Below, piece by piece: positions 24,825-33,306 of a DNA stretch of 64,000 bases (position 1 is its first letter; each line of letters opens with the position of its first letter). The stretch lies in contig JAVBQB010000004.1 in NCBI GenBank assembly GCA_031549265.1, forward strand, positions 1-64,000, written 5' to 3'. Both the position numbers and the translations under genes were made by a program. The stretch is from JAVBQB01 sp031549265 (GTDB lineage: Bacteria; Bacillota; Clostridia; Oscillospirales; JAVBQB01). A model generated the notes under the pieces. The model was given only the letters and a program-made list of their open reading frames with translations. It did no database searches and had not been told where the DNA came from.

Positions 24825-26027
24825 TTACGCTCCGGCTTTCTGCTTGAGCAGCTTGATCGCCTCCGGCAGAATAAGTTTGCCGTCGACTCGCTGCGTTCCG
24901 ATAAAACCGACCTGACCGGTTGCCGCGAACAGTTCATTCAGGCGTTTGAAGGTACGACCCTGACGGTCAGCCACCCAGTAATACGAGAAATCACCAAACG
25001 CCACCGTTTTCGCGTTGGCTTTCATCACCGGCATATACGCAGAGGTGTAGAGAGGCCGCGCAACCAATGTATCAGGCGTGGCGGCATTTACCGACGGCTG
25101 CCACAGGTATTGGCCGGTGCTATCCTTGAGCTTGCGGATGGCGCTGACCGTCGCTTCATTCATCACAAAAACTGCGTTCCTGCGGTACGGCGCTTTCAGG
25201 CTGTAAAGGAGATCGAGGATTTCATCCATTTTGACTTCGGTAGGCGAGGCGGCGGTAATTCCGACCTGCGCGCCGCCGGTGTCCGCGAGCACGCCTAGCG
25301 GCTTGCCGGTGCCGGTGCCATTAAAGAACGCGTCCTCTTCCTTGGTTCCGATGCGGCGGGAGAATTCACGGGCAATATATGACTCAAGGTCGAACACGCT
25401 GTCGTTCAGGAGCTCCTCGCTGACCTTCATCATCGTAGCCAGCTTGTACGCGCCAATCGACACCTGCCCGAAGCTGTCGTCGGATTCGGGGATTACGCCC
25501 TCCTCGTCCACCCAGCTGGCCTCGCCCTTGGATGCTACTACAGGGATTTTGCGGTCGCCGCTGGAGGTGGTGACCACTGTGGCGATTTTACGGAAGATGT
25601 TCTCTTCCTCCAGACCCTCAATCAGTGTGCGTTCAAATTCATCAGGCACAAGGAAGCCGCCCTCACTGTCGGTGCCGACCTCCAGCGCGTTTTGCACGGA
25701 AGCTGTATTTTTGCCTCGCAGTACATTCCAGAACGCGCGCTTGTAGTCGTCGCTGGCTCTGCCGGTTTTTTCGTCGTCCGCGCCGGTCTGCGGTTTGTTT
25801 TTAAATGCCTCACTGGTCGGCTTTGAGAGCTCCATGTCCAGCGTGGCCTGACGCTCCAGCCGGTCGACTTCCTTGCCCAGCGCAACGACGTCGGCCTCCA
25901 TTTTGTCATAAGCGGCGGTGTCCTCGGCGCTGAGCAGACCGTCATTGCCGCGCTTGGAATCAAGAAATGCCTTGGCTGTCTCCCATGCTTTTGCGCGTTT
26001 CTCGCGCAGTTCCAAAATCGTATTCAT
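24825..26027 (-). CDS. Major capsid protein, HK97 fold
   Basis: 400 residues. N-terminal coiled-coil delta/scaffold region (1-105, LREKRAKAWETAKAFLDSKRG, VVALGKEVDRLERQATLDME). The mature domain follows: TDSEGGFLVPDEFERTLIEGLEEENIFRKIATVVTT, NGTGTGKPLGVLADTGGA and the C-terminal QVGFIGTQRVDGKLILPEAI. The delta domain is probably removed by the ClpP-like protease encoded 14 bp upstream. The cleavage site likely lies near residues 100-115, but I cannot fix it. Confidence 0.95.
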   Translation of the reverse strand: MNTILELREKRAKAWETAKAFLDSKRGNDGLLSAEDTAAYDKMEADVVALGKEVDRLERQATLDMELSKPTSEAFKNKPQTGADDEKTGRASDDYKRAFWNVLRGKNTASVQNALEVGTDSEGGFLVPDEFERTLIEGLEEENIFRKIATVVTTSSGDRKIPVVASKGEASWVDEEGVIPESDDSFGQVSIGAYKLATMMKVSEELLNDSVFDLESYIAREFSRRIGTKEEDAFFNGTGTGKPLGVLADTGGAQVGITAASPTEVKMDEILDLLYSLKAPYRRNAVFVMNEATVSAIRKLKDSTGQYLWQPSVNAATPDTLVARPLYTSAYMPVMKANAKTVAFGDFSYYWVADRQGRTFKRLNELFAATGQVGFIGTQRVDGKLILPEAIKLLKQKAGA

Positions 26028-26041
26028 ATACAGTTCTCCTT

Positions 26042-26743
26042 TTAATGTGAAATTAAAGAGAGACGCTTTTCCAGCGTCTCGATTGGTGTACCTTTTTGAA
26101 TTGCGGGTTTTTGTGCGCCGAGCTTGCTCATCAACGAATTTGTCACAGCCATGCGGCTGAACACAAGGCTCACGCCAGCGTCGCGAGGACTGGTATCCGT
26201 TTCGCTGTACATGATCTCATCGGCAAACCCAAGCTCTACAGCTTTGTGGGCGTTCATCCACGTTTCAGCGTCCATAAGATGTGACAGCCGCGTGCGGGGA
26301 AGCCCTGTTTTTATCGCGTAGGCGTTGATTATGCTCTGCTTGAATTCGTCAAGCATATCCTTGGCGCGCAGCATTTCCTCCGCGTCTCCGATGGCAAAAG
26401 TGGAGGGATTATGCACCATGAGCATGCTCACCGGCGACATCAAAACCGTGCCTCCGGCCATAGCCACGACCGACGCGGCGCTGGCCGCCATGCCGTCGAT
26501 TTTCACGGTAACATTGCCCTTGTACTCCATGAGCAAATTGTATATCTGCGCAGCGGCGACCACATCACCACCCGGACTATTTATCCAAACAGTGATGTCT
26601 CCGCTGCCGGCCATAAGATCATTCCTGAACATTTGCGGCGTGATTTCGTCGCCCCACCAAGTTTCCTCGGCAATCGCGCCCTCCAACACCAGCGTTCGCT
26701 CGCCGCTGTCCTCGTTTTTTATCCAGTTCCAAAACCGTTTCAA
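26042..26743 (-). CDS. Head maturation protease, ClpP-like
   Basis: 233 residues. WINSPGGDVVAAAQIYN (oxyanion loop), GMAASAASVVAMAGG (catalytic Ser) and LMVHNPS (catalytic His) give the ClpP/S14 fold. Short N-terminus without targeting signal. It processes the capsid scaffold domain during assembly. The C-terminal arm (about 195-233) may bind the procapsid. Overlaps the portal gene by 4 bp. Confidence 0.93.
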   Translation of the reverse strand: MKRFWNWIKNEDSGERTLVLEGAIAEETWWGDEITPQMFRNDLMAGSGDITVWINSPGGDVVAAAQIYNLLMEYKGNVTVKIDGMAASAASVVAMAGGTVLMSPVSMLMVHNPSTFAIGDAEEMLRAKDMLDEFKQSIINAYAIKTGLPRTRLSHLMDAETWMNAHKAVELGFADEIMYSETDTSPRDAGVSLVFSRMAVTNSLMSKLGAQKPAIQKGTPIETLEKRLSLISH

Positions 26744-27999
26744 TCTAAAACCCCCATATATTTGGTTGATTTATTACTATCACCGCTATTTTTGTAAGCC
26801 GCGCCGACATCTTTCAAACTAACCATGTTGCCGTTAACCATAAAGTTATCACCACCTTCTTCTGCCGGGATTTTGTTAAGTTCTTCGAGGGTTCTCACAT
26901 CGTTGGGCGACAGCCATCCGTTTTGAATACCGGTGGCGTAGCCCTGCATCCGCGTGGCGTAATCGCCGCGCAGGAGGCCATCTACATTAAATTTGATGAA
27001 ATATCTGTCGCGCTCGGAGGGCAGCAGCAGTTTGTTTTGCAGACTCTGTTCCCAGCGCACCACCCAAGGATCAAGCGTGTACTTCACGAATTCCAGAGAC
27101 TGCTGTTCAATATTCGAGAAGCTGGATTTCTCCAGATCGCCCACCATATGAGGCGGCACACGGAAAATCCGCGCGATCTCATTTATCTGGAATTTCCGCG
27201 TTTCCAGAAACTGCGCCTGTTCCGGCGGTATGCCGATGGTGTGGTATTTCATGCCCTCTTCGAGAACTGCCACCTTGTTCGCGTTCTTGCTGCCCTGATA
27301 GACCGCGTTCCAGTTCTCCCGGATGCGCGTCGGGTCTTTAACAACGCCCGGATGTTCCAACACGCCGCCGGGATTCGCGCCGTTACCGAAGAAAGTCGCG
27401 CCGTATTCCTCGGTCGCCAGCGCCATGCCTACGGCGTTTTTAGCCATAGCGATGGGCGAGTAGCCCATCAGACCGTCGAAACCGAGACCGGGGATATGGA
27501 GAATTTCGTCGCGCCTGAAATACGTCGGCTCGCTCTGCGGATTCAGGACGTAGAATATTTCTCCCTTTTCAGACCGGTCGATCTTCATCTTGTTCGGCAT
27601 CAGCGGACTGAGCGAGATAACACGTCCTTTTCCATCCCGGACGATCTGCGCGTAAGCGTTGCCCCACAGCAGCAGATGGCTCATGAGCGTTTCCCGGAAC
27701 ACGAACGAGGTCATGTCCGGGTTCGGCTGGCTGCGCAGCAGATATGCCAGCGGATGATCGTTGACTTTTTCTTTTCCCCCGTCGTTCGTGTGGCAGTATA
27801 GATGAAGCGGAAGTCCGGCGATGGACTCCGCGAGAATGCGGACACACGCATAGACGGCGCTGGTCTGCATCGCCGTCCGTTCGGTTACGACTTTGCCGGA
27901 TACAGTGCCGCCAAAAAGAAAACTGCTTGGATTCTGATATCGGCCAAACGACTGATTGACCGGTTTATCGCGTGACCTAAATAACCATGAAAAATTCAA
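26740..27999 (-). CDS. Portal protein (HK97 type)
   Basis: 419 residues: AMQTSAVYACVRILAESIAGLPLHLY, LLRSQPNPDMTSFVFRETLM, LLWGNAYAQIVRDGKG and FRVPPHMVGDLEKSSFSNIEQQSLEF are all hallmark segments of phage_portal (PF04860). Forms the dodecameric DNA gate at one capsid vertex, working with TerL. Start overlaps the TerL stop by 4 bp. Confidence 0.95.
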   Translation of the reverse strand: MNFSWLFRSRDKPVNQSFGRYQNPSSFLFGGTVSGKVVTERTAMQTSAVYACVRILAESIAGLPLHLYCHTNDGGKEKVNDHPLAYLLRSQPNPDMTSFVFRETLMSHLLLWGNAYAQIVRDGKGRVISLSPLMPNKMKIDRSEKGEIFYVLNPQSEPTYFRRDEILHIPGLGFDGLMGYSPIAMAKNAVGMALATEEYGATFFGNGANPGGVLEHPGVVKDPTRIRENWNAVYQGSKNANKVAVLEEGMKYHTIGIPPEQAQFLETRKFQINEIARIFRVPPHMVGDLEKSSFSNIEQQSLEFVKYTLDPWVVRWEQSLQNKLLLPSERDRYFIKFNVDGLLRGDYATRMQGYATGIQNGWLSPNDVRTLEELNKIPAEEGGDNFMVNGNMVSLKDVGAAYKNSGDSNKSTKYMGVLD

Positions 28000-29627
28000 A
28001 GAATCAAGAGACCCCTTTCGTCATAAATACTTGCACCGCCACCGCCGTTACGGGTGGCGCGGTCGAGCGCCATTATTGTCGCCACCGCGCCGTCGATCTT
28101 CTCCGTAGATTTTTCCTTGTCCGGCTTGATATTTCCGGCGGGATCGGTGCGCACGAAAATGTTATCCACCATCCACTGGAGCACCGGATGCCCGGCATGA
28201 GCCAGCTTCTCGTCCAGCGTCAGCCGCATCAGTTCCTTGGTCGGCGGCGACATATCCTTAAATCCCTGCCCGAAGGGAACGACTGTGAAGCCCAGACCCT
28301 CAAGATTCTGCACCATCTGCACAGCACCCCAGCGGTCAAAGGCTATCTCGCGGATTTCATATTTGGTGCCAAGCTGATCGATAAACTGTTCAATGAACCC
28401 GTAATGCACGACGTTGCCCTCAGTGGTTTTGATAAACCCCTGCTGGTGCCACACATCATATGGCACATGATCGCGCCGGACTCGAAGTTCGATGTTGTCC
28501 TCCGGTATCCAGAAAAACGGCAGGATTTCATACTTGCCGTTATCATCCAAAGGAGGGAATACCAGCACGAACGCCGTGATATCGGTGGTGGAGGACAAGT
28601 CCAGACCGCCGTAACATACACGCCCGCGCAAGCTTTCCTCGTCAACCGGGAACGCGCAGGCGTCCCACTTCGCCATCGGCATCCAGCGCACCGACTGCTT
28701 TACCCATTGGTTGAGGCGCAGTTGACGGAACAGATTTTCCTCGGCGGGGTTCTGCTTCGCGTTTTCACAGGCGACGCGCAGCTTTTCGATATCCACGGTA
28801 ATGCCCAGCGATGGATTGACTTTGCGCCACACATCCTCGCTTGTCCAGTCGGCGTTGTCCGGCGCGGAGTATATGACTGGGTAGAACGTGTGATCAATCT
28901 TCCTGCCGTGCAGGATATCGTCGGCTTTCTGGTGTACCTCCCAGCAGATGGAACGCCTGTCAGACCCGGCGGTGCTGATAAGGAAGTACAGCGGCTGTTT
29001 TCTCGCGTCGCCGGAGCCGTGGAGCATAACGTCGTACAGCTGGCGTCCGGGCTGGGCGTGGAGCTCATCAAACACAACGCCGTGTACATTTAAACCGTGT
29101 TTGGTATATGCCTCCGCCGAGAGCACCTGATAAAAACTGCCCAGCGGTTTATATATGAGGCGCTTTTGAGAAAGCACCGGTTTTATCCTGCTTTTGAGCG
29201 CTGGACACTGGTCGATCATCCCCACGGCCACGTCAAAGACAATACTGGCCTGTTGCCGGTCGGACGCGCAGCCGTACACCTCGCCGCCATGCTCGAAATC
29301 GCCGCAGGTGAGCAGCAGCGCGACGGCGGCGGCCAGTTCGGATTTGCCCTGTTTTTTTGCGATCTCTATATATGCCGTGTTAAACTGCCGGTATCCATTG
29401 GGTTTGAGCACGCCGAACAGATCGCGGATAATCTGCTCCTGCCAGTCGATAAGCTCGAACGGCTGGCCATACCACTCGCCCTTGGTGTGGTTCAGGCAGT
29501 TGATGAAAGTGACGGCGTTATCGGCGGCGCTTTTGTCGTACTTTGAGCCGTCGGCTATATATTTCGTAGATTTATATCGCTTGAGTTTCCGCAGCGTAAA
29601 CGCCGCCCTCCTTTGCAAAAACCGCAA
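27996..29627 (-). CDS. Terminase large subunit
   Basis: 543 residues. ATPase: AKKQGKSELAA is the Walker-A-like motif (about 95), GVVFDELHAQ is Walker B (about 190), STAGSDR is motif III/coupling. Nuclease: YGGLDLSSTTDITAF holds the first metal-binding Asp (about 340), with a later acidic residue in IAFDRWGAV. It pumps and cuts the concatemeric genome. Unusually, the small subunit gene is not adjacent but about 8.5 kb away at 38.2 kb. Starts the structural operon. Confidence 0.95.
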   Translation of the reverse strand: MRFLQRRAAFTLRKLKRYKSTKYIADGSKYDKSAADNAVTFINCLNHTKGEWYGQPFELIDWQEQIIRDLFGVLKPNGYRQFNTAYIEIAKKQGKSELAAAVALLLTCGDFEHGGEVYGCASDRQQASIVFDVAVGMIDQCPALKSRIKPVLSQKRLIYKPLGSFYQVLSAEAYTKHGLNVHGVVFDELHAQPGRQLYDVMLHGSGDARKQPLYFLISTAGSDRRSICWEVHQKADDILHGRKIDHTFYPVIYSAPDNADWTSEDVWRKVNPSLGITVDIEKLRVACENAKQNPAEENLFRQLRLNQWVKQSVRWMPMAKWDACAFPVDEESLRGRVCYGGLDLSSTTDITAFVLVFPPLDDNGKYEILPFFWIPEDNIELRVRRDHVPYDVWHQQGFIKTTEGNVVHYGFIEQFIDQLGTKYEIREIAFDRWGAVQMVQNLEGLGFTVVPFGQGFKDMSPPTKELMRLTLDEKLAHAGHPVLQWMVDNIFVRTDPAGNIKPDKEKSTEKIDGAVATIMALDRATRNGGGGASIYDERGLLIL

Positions 29628-29630
29628 GCA

Positions 29631-29661
29631 AAAAGAGCCCCCCGGAGGAAGCTCCTTTTTG
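29631..29661 (-). terminator. Terminator between DUF7678-like gene and TerL
   Basis: AAAAAGGAGC TTCCTCCGGGG GGCTCTTTTT on the minus strand: a stem with one bulge and a T-tract. It would partially insulate the TerL operon from upstream transcription. Confidence 0.75.
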
Positions 29662-29671
29662 GCGGCTTCGC

Positions 29672-29884
29672 TTAGTTGTATTGCTTTAATAGCTTTTCAT
29701 ATACCGCTTTGACTGCCGCGCTTTTCGGTTCTATATCCCAATCTCTGTCGTAGTTTACTAGCATTTTGCCGTCCTTCCGGATGGTCAGTTTTGAAATCCG
29801 GCCTCCGTCGATACCAAACGCGGAACCTTCCTCAAAATGCTTTATGCAAAAGTCGTAACCGTCGAGCGTGCCCTGTGTCCACAT
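29672..29884 (-). CDS. Small DUF7678-like phage protein
   Basis: 70 residues from ATG 29884 (GGAGG 8 bp upstream; a TTG at 29890 is the other option). MWTQGTLDGYDFCIKHFEEG, then GIDGGRISKLTIRKDGKMLVNYDRDWDIEP, a small beta protein family common in Clostridia prophages and named by a DUF only. Own upstream promoter repeat and own terminator. Role unknown. Confidence 0.75.
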   Translation of the reverse strand: MWTQGTLDGYDFCIKHFEEGSAFGIDGGRISKLTIRKDGKMLVNYDRDWDIEPKSAAVKAVYEKLLKQYN

Positions 29885-29919
29885 AATCAATGCCTCCGTT
29901 TTTTTCTTTTCTTTTCCTT

Positions 29920-30000
29920 TGGTGTGTACATCATAACTCTAACCGGCACACTAATCAACGCAATCATTGTGGGTGTGAATCCACTGCACTCCAACAGGTA
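29920..30000 (-). promoter_or_regulatory. Promoter repeat, copy 1
   Basis: Minus-strand -35 TTGATT (29953-29958), 17-bp spacer, -10 TATGAT (29930-29935), followed by GTACACACC. Upstream of the -35 there is a conserved block ending in a CCATTGCRCTCCAAC-like word on the plus strand. Drives the 29672 gene. Confidence 0.8.
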
Positions 30001-30010
30001 CATCGATTTA

Positions 30011-30214
30011 TCACGTGCCCCGGCGGTGTTCCAAGACCCGTAGTCGCTCATCGTCCCGGCCAAGCTTGTATGCCGCCTCCAGCGCCGCCTTGAGGTTCCA
30101 GACCGCGCAGTCCTTAAAATCCAAGCTGTCGCTGTTTTGCGTTTCCAGCGTCGGCAAGCCGAGAATTTTCTTCGCTATATTTTCAAGGCCTCTGATCATA
30201 ATTCTGTCGCCCAT
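30011..30214 (-). CDS. DUF6900-like small protein, copy 1
   Basis: 67 residues: IRGLENIAKKILGLPTLETQNSDSLDFKDCAVWNLKAALEAAYKLG. The ETQNSDSLDFKDCAVWN core is nearly identical to the paralogue at 30977, so the two arose by duplication. All-helical; function unknown. One bp after the next gene upstream, so they are co-transcribed. Confidence 0.75.
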   Translation of the reverse strand: MGDRIMIRGLENIAKKILGLPTLETQNSDSLDFKDCAVWNLKAALEAAYKLGRDDERLRVLEHRRGT

Positions 30215-30215
30215 T

Positions 30216-30437
30216 TTATCTGCTCCTCCAAGCCTTAACTTTTTCGTATTGTTCGTTTAATATCTGGTTGAATTCGTCCAAGGTAATGTCGCTGTCCAAA
30301 TTTACATACCGGCTTTGCAAAATCTGCCTGATGCCGAGTTTGCTCAAGCCGTCCATTCCGCAGCTCTGAATATCGCCGCGAAGGGTATGTAGCCGCAATT
30401 CCTTCATGTCCAATTTATAGTTGTCGCTGTTCGCCAT
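30216..30437 (-). CDS. Hypothetical phage protein
   Basis: 73 residues: MANSDNYKLDMKELRLHTLR...DITLDEFNQILNEQYEKVKAWRSR. Helical; an EF-like DSDITLDEFNQI stretch is probably coincidental. GGAGGAC ribosome binding site. Not recognised. It shares promoter repeat copy 2 and forms a two-gene cassette with the DUF6900-like gene. Confidence 0.7.
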   Translation of the reverse strand: MANSDNYKLDMKELRLHTLRGDIQSCGMDGLSKLGIRQILQSRYVNLDSDITLDEFNQILNEQYEKVKAWRSR

Positions 30438-30462
30438 TTTCTTGTCCTCCGTTTTTCTTTAT

Positions 30463-30541
30463 GTGTACATGATAACTCTGAAAGGCACACTTAGCAACGC
30501 AATCATTATGGACTGTATCCCATTGCGCTCCTACGGTTTTC
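30463..30541 (-). promoter_or_regulatory. Promoter repeat, copy 2
   Basis: -35 TTGCTA (30492-30497), 17-bp spacer, -10 TATCAT (30469-30474) on the minus strand, with the same flanking words as copies 1, 3 and 4. Drives 30216/30011. Confidence 0.8.
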
Positions 30542-30595
30542 GTCGAAAATGACTGGCAAAAAGAACGCGTAAAACCGCCACTTCAAGAGGCAAAC

Positions 30596-30622
30596 AAAAA
30601 AGAACCCCTTTCGGCGTTCTTT
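30596..30622 (-). terminator. Terminator of the 30638 gene
   Basis: AAAGAACGCCGAAAGGGGTTCTTTTTT on the minus strand: AGAAC/GTTCT stem with an inner CC/GG pair and a T-tract. Confidence 0.8.
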
Positions 30623-30637
30623 CCCGTATGTATGGCG

Positions 30638-30817
30638 CTATATTACAAATTCAATTGTGAGAATCCCGCCGCTGACCATGTACGAAATTTCAATATTCGG
30701 GTCTTCCCGGTAGGTCTCTTTGGCATCCTTCATCGTAGCGTCAAATCGACTTCCGAGAATTTCTTTGGCGGCCTTCTGTGTGATTTTCTTGCCCTTGAGA
30801 TAGAATTTTGTTTTCAT
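30638..30817 (-). CDS. Small hypothetical protein, one-gene cassette
   Basis: 59 residues from ATG 30817 with GGAGGACACTAAA upstream: MKTKFYLKGKKITQKAAKEI...DATMKDAKETYREDPN...SYMVSGGILTIEFVI. It resembles small phage proteins with an alpha-then-beta layout; no named family recognised. Its own promoter repeat (copy 3) lies directly upstream and its own terminator directly downstream, so it is expressed as an independent unit. Confidence 0.75.
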   Translation of the reverse strand: MKTKFYLKGKKITQKAAKEILGSRFDATMKDAKETYREDPNIEISYMVSGGILTIEFVI

Positions 30818-30840
30818 TTTAGTGTCCTCCGTTTTTCTTT

Positions 30841-30921
30841 ATGTGTACATGATAACTCTAAACCACACATAAATCAACGCAATCATTATGGACTGAATTC
30901 CATTGCAGCCCAACGGTTTCG
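30841..30921 (-). promoter_or_regulatory. Promoter repeat, copy 3
   Basis: -35 TTGATT (30872-30877), 17-bp spacer, -10 TATCAT (30849-30854) on the minus strand. ACGCAATCATTATGGACT and the CATTGCAGCCCAACGG word upstream are shared with the other copies. Confidence 0.8.
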
Positions 30922-30939
30922 GGCATAAATTCACAGACG

Positions 30940-30962
30940 GAAAAAACGCCGTTTCCGGCGTT
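30940..30962 (-). terminator. Terminator of the 30977 gene
   Basis: AACGCCG GAAA CGGCGTT then TTTTC on the minus strand: a tetraloop-closed 7-bp stem, 14 bp after the stop. Confidence 0.88.
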
Positions 30963-30976
30963 CTCCGTTATGTTTG

Positions 30977-31156
30977 TCAGGCTTTGTTCCCGGTCTCTTT
31001 GCCAAGGTTATATGCCGCTTCCAAGGCCGCCCTTATGTTCCAAACCGCGCAATCGTGGAAGTCCAATCCGTCGCTGTTGCGCGTTTCCAGTGTTTCAAGT
31101 TTGAGGTGTTTTTGGGCGATCTCTTCTATGCCTTTTTTTGTGTTTCTGTTGTCCAT
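30977..31156 (-). CDS. DUF6900-like small protein, copy 2
   Basis: 59 residues from ATG 31156: IEEIAQKHLKLETLETRNSD, GLDFHDCAVWNIRAALEAAY, NLGKETGNKA. Clear paralogue of the 30011 gene over its central 35 residues. Set up as a complete cassette: promoter repeat copy 4 upstream, terminator at 30940-30962 downstream. Function unknown. Confidence 0.78.
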   Translation of the reverse strand: MDNRNTKKGIEEIAQKHLKLETLETRNSDGLDFHDCAVWNIRAALEAAYNLGKETGNKA

Positions 31157-31190
31157 TTTCGTGTCCTCGTTTTTCTTTATTTCCCTTTCG

Positions 31191-31271
31191 GTGTGTACAT
31201 CATAACTCTAAACCACACACTAATCAACGCAAACATTATGGACTTCAACCCATTGCGCTCCAACGGTTTTC
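31191..31271 (-). promoter_or_regulatory. Promoter repeat, copy 4
   Basis: -35 TTGATT (31222-31227), 17-bp spacer, -10 TATGAT (31199-31204) on the minus strand, flanks as in copies 1-3 (GTGTGTACAT, CCATTGCGCTCCAACGG on the plus strand). Confidence 0.82.
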
Positions 31272-31282
31272 GGAATATAATT

Positions 31283-31480
31283 TCATTCGCGCTTGCCCGT
31301 TAAAATGAACTGGACATACTTGTCCGGATGCTCCTCAATCAGAAGTACCAGTTCATGGAACCCCCGCGCGCTGGCTTCGCGCTGAACGCCGAAACCGTCG
31401 AACATGTTATATTTGCCGGACGCCCGTATCTCCATTATCTGTTTGATTATAATCGCGGTAAATAATTCATGGCTTTTCAT
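31283..31480 (-). CDS. DUF5049-like small protein
   Basis: 65 residues from ATG 31480: MKSHELFTAIIIKQIMEIRA, SGKYNMFDGFGVQREA, RGFHELVLLIEEHPDKYVQF. Matches the DUF5049 family of Clostridia phages. Start overlaps the upstream GGCT stop by 4 bp (ATGA), so it is coupled. A longer frame upstream is only the shadow of the GGCT gene. Confidence 0.8.
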   Translation of the reverse strand: MKSHELFTAIIIKQIMEIRASGKYNMFDGFGVQREASARGFHELVLLIEEHPDKYVQFILTGKRE

Positions 31481-31938
31481 CGCCGAACAGTCCCCCTGAC
31501 GGCTGAATCGTCTACGGCCTTTACCAGCACACCAAAATCGAAGCCCGCGCTGGCGTAACCTTCCTTTATCGTATGAAAATACCCTGCACCCGGCCTGCCC
31601 AGCTGTCTGCCGGGATTCATAATATATGCCATTGCCGCCACCAGTTTGCCCTCGTGCAGAACCGTGACATTTTCCTTCCGATATAGATTCGGCCAGCCCT
31701 CGTACCGGTCGAGCGCTTCTTCGTCGCGCGGCGTTATGTCCCACAGCAGCACCGGGACGGAGCCGCCTTTTTTCGGTTCGACCGTCGCGACCGCGCCGCC
31801 ATTGCCGCCACGGAACAGGAGCCGGTATCCGGGAAGCTCCGCCGTGCCGAGAACCCTTGCGTATGGGCACCGCATTCGCATTTGTTCCAAATTCAGATTG
31901 CTTCCGTACGCGGCGTAAATTTTGTTTTCTTTATTCAT
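31477..31938 (-). CDS. Gamma-glutamylcyclotransferase-like protein
   Basis: 153 residues from ATG 31938 (AGGAGGG upstream). IYAAYGSNLNLEQMRMRCP is the GGCT YGSN nucleotide/pyroglutamate-binding loop; LDRYEGWPNLYRKENVTV carries the conserved catalytic-type Glu-Gly (YEG). Family members release pyroglutamate from gamma-glutamyl amines or amides. It sits beside the amidoligase: one gene could make and the other break a gamma-glutamyl/peptide-amine bond. No signal sequence. Confidence 0.88.
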   Translation of the reverse strand: MNKENKIYAAYGSNLNLEQMRMRCPYARVLGTAELPGYRLLFRGGNGGAVATVEPKKGGSVPVLLWDITPRDEEALDRYEGWPNLYRKENVTVLHEGKLVAAMAYIMNPGRQLGRPGAGYFHTIKEGYASAGFDFGVLVKAVDDSAVRGTVRR

Positions 31939-32037
31939 CGGTAAATTACCCTCCTGTGATTTTATAAGGCCGGTATCGCGGCCAGTGCGCGCGGGAGGGC
32001 ATTCCTCCCGCGCGTTCCGTATGTTCATTTAGTCCCT

Positions 32038-32943
32038 TCAAGCGGCGTTCCGAAACCGCCATGCCGCCGAGCCGGAAAGGTGTTTACAAAGGTGCTCGCG
32101 GCAATTTTTGAATTCTTCGCCAATGAATCCGATGCGGTTCAGGTAAGTCCGCATGGCGAATTTTTCGTTTTCGACCTGCGGCTTCCGGGCGCTGGCGCTC
32201 CTTTGGGTCAGCGCTTGTTGATTCAGCGCCAGCGCTAGGACAATGTATGACCGTATTTTTCCGGCGTGAAGTTCGCTGTTGAATCCGCGAAGCTCAATCG
32301 TATGGTTTCGTGTGAAAAAGCTGTGGAGGTTTAAAAAGTGGTAGCGGCTTTCATGGTAGTGGTTGGTTCGGTTGCCGTATCCGCTGTTCTCGTACCAAAT
32401 GTTCTCCATTTGCGAAAGCGTCTGCGGTTTGCGTCTGTTCATCGCCTCGACCAAGGCGCTGTCCATCTTTTTGCAGTAGCGCATCCTGTCCGGCTCGATC
32501 TGGAGGGCTTTGTAAAAGAGGTCGTTTTTGCTGGCTATTATATTTACGAAGTTGCGGACTGATTTGGCAGTGTGCGGCGCGCCGTCAAGGTGGATATGAA
32601 TCCCGGCGCTGCTGTTGGTGAGCGCTCCCGCTTTGCGGAGTCTGCGGACAAGTTCTTGAAGGGTCTCTACATCTTCGCGGTAGGTGAGTATCGGGCTGAC
32701 CAGTTCGACGCTGTAGTCGTTGCCCGCCTGAATCCTATCGCCGTTTTGCTTCTTCTCGCACCTGATGCTGGCGTCGCTCATCAGTTTCCAAACCCTGCCA
32801 TCCGGCGCTGTGACCGTGTGCGTGTTGTAATAGTCTTGGCGGCGATCCGCCGTCCCGCCGAGCAGTTCAGCCGTGACCTCCGCCGCCCGTGCGCGGGTGA
32901 TGCCCGTAAACTCAATTTCGATTCCAAATCTTGCCTCAAACAT
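32038..32943 (-). CDS. Amidoligase-family protein (ATP-grasp-unrelated)
   Basis: 301 residues from ATG 32943 (GAGG upstream). FGIEIEFTGITRA is the first metal/ATP-binding strand of the COOH-NH2 ligase (GCS-like) fold; DASIRCE..., VELVSPILTY (EhhSP motif) and SAGIHIHLDG (H-x-H) complete it. NHTIELRGFNSELH gives the final E-R. Predicted to ligate an amine to a peptide or small-molecule carboxylate using ATP. Amidoligase plus GGCT is a known recurring pair in phage and bacterial clusters, proposed to modify peptides; substrate unknown. Confidence 0.88.
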   Translation of the reverse strand: MFEARFGIEIEFTGITRARAAEVTAELLGGTADRRQDYYNTHTVTAPDGRVWKLMSDASIRCEKKQNGDRIQAGNDYSVELVSPILTYREDVETLQELVRRLRKAGALTNSSAGIHIHLDGAPHTAKSVRNFVNIIASKNDLFYKALQIEPDRMRYCKKMDSALVEAMNRRKPQTLSQMENIWYENSGYGNRTNHYHESRYHFLNLHSFFTRNHTIELRGFNSELHAGKIRSYIVLALALNQQALTQRSASARKPQVENEKFAMRTYLNRIGFIGEEFKNCREHLCKHLSGSAAWRFRNAA

Positions 32944-32985
32944 GGTAATTTTACCTCGTTTATTGTGATTTTGTGTGCCTTTCGG

Positions 32986-33090
32986 CATGTACATTAATCA
33001 CTCTTTTCGGGGTAAATAGCAAGTCAATTCACACTTAAATCTACATAATGATTATGGCAGAATACCGTGTATTTTCAACCATTACAGCCG
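32986..33090 (-). promoter_or_regulatory. Promoter repeat, divergent copy 5
   Basis: Same order of words as copies 1-4 but degenerate: TGTACAT, GATTAA-like -10, TTGCTA -35 (33017-33022), ATTATGG and a CCATTACAGCC word on the plus strand. Positioned before the amidoligase. Confidence 0.6.
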
Positions 33091-33306
33091 TTTTATGATG
33101 TCCACTCCGTAGACCACACCAAGCCCGGAACCGGAGTCCCAATTTACGAAAATTGTGCCGGTATCATCCACATGATCGATCGCGCCCTGGTCGCCGGGAC
33201 GAAGCTCGGTGTACGGGTCGTTCATGGACACAAGCTCCACGCGGGTGCCGGTCGGATAATCGGCTTTAATTCGCGCGACGACTTCTTTTGACGGGAACTT
33301 ATTCAC
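33082..33306 (-). CDS. DUF4314-like small protein
   Basis: 74 residues: YPTGTRVELVSMNDPYTELRPGDQGAIDHVDDTGTIFVNWDSGSGLGVVYGVD. This is the DUF4314 SH3-like barrel common in Firmicutes mobile elements. Function unknown; probably a small adaptor. Overlaps the upstream gene by 8 bp. Confidence 0.88.
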   Translation of the reverse strand: MNKFPSKEVVARIKADYPTGTRVELVSMNDPYTELRPGDQGAIDHVDDTGTIFVNWDSGSGLGVVYGVDIIKRL

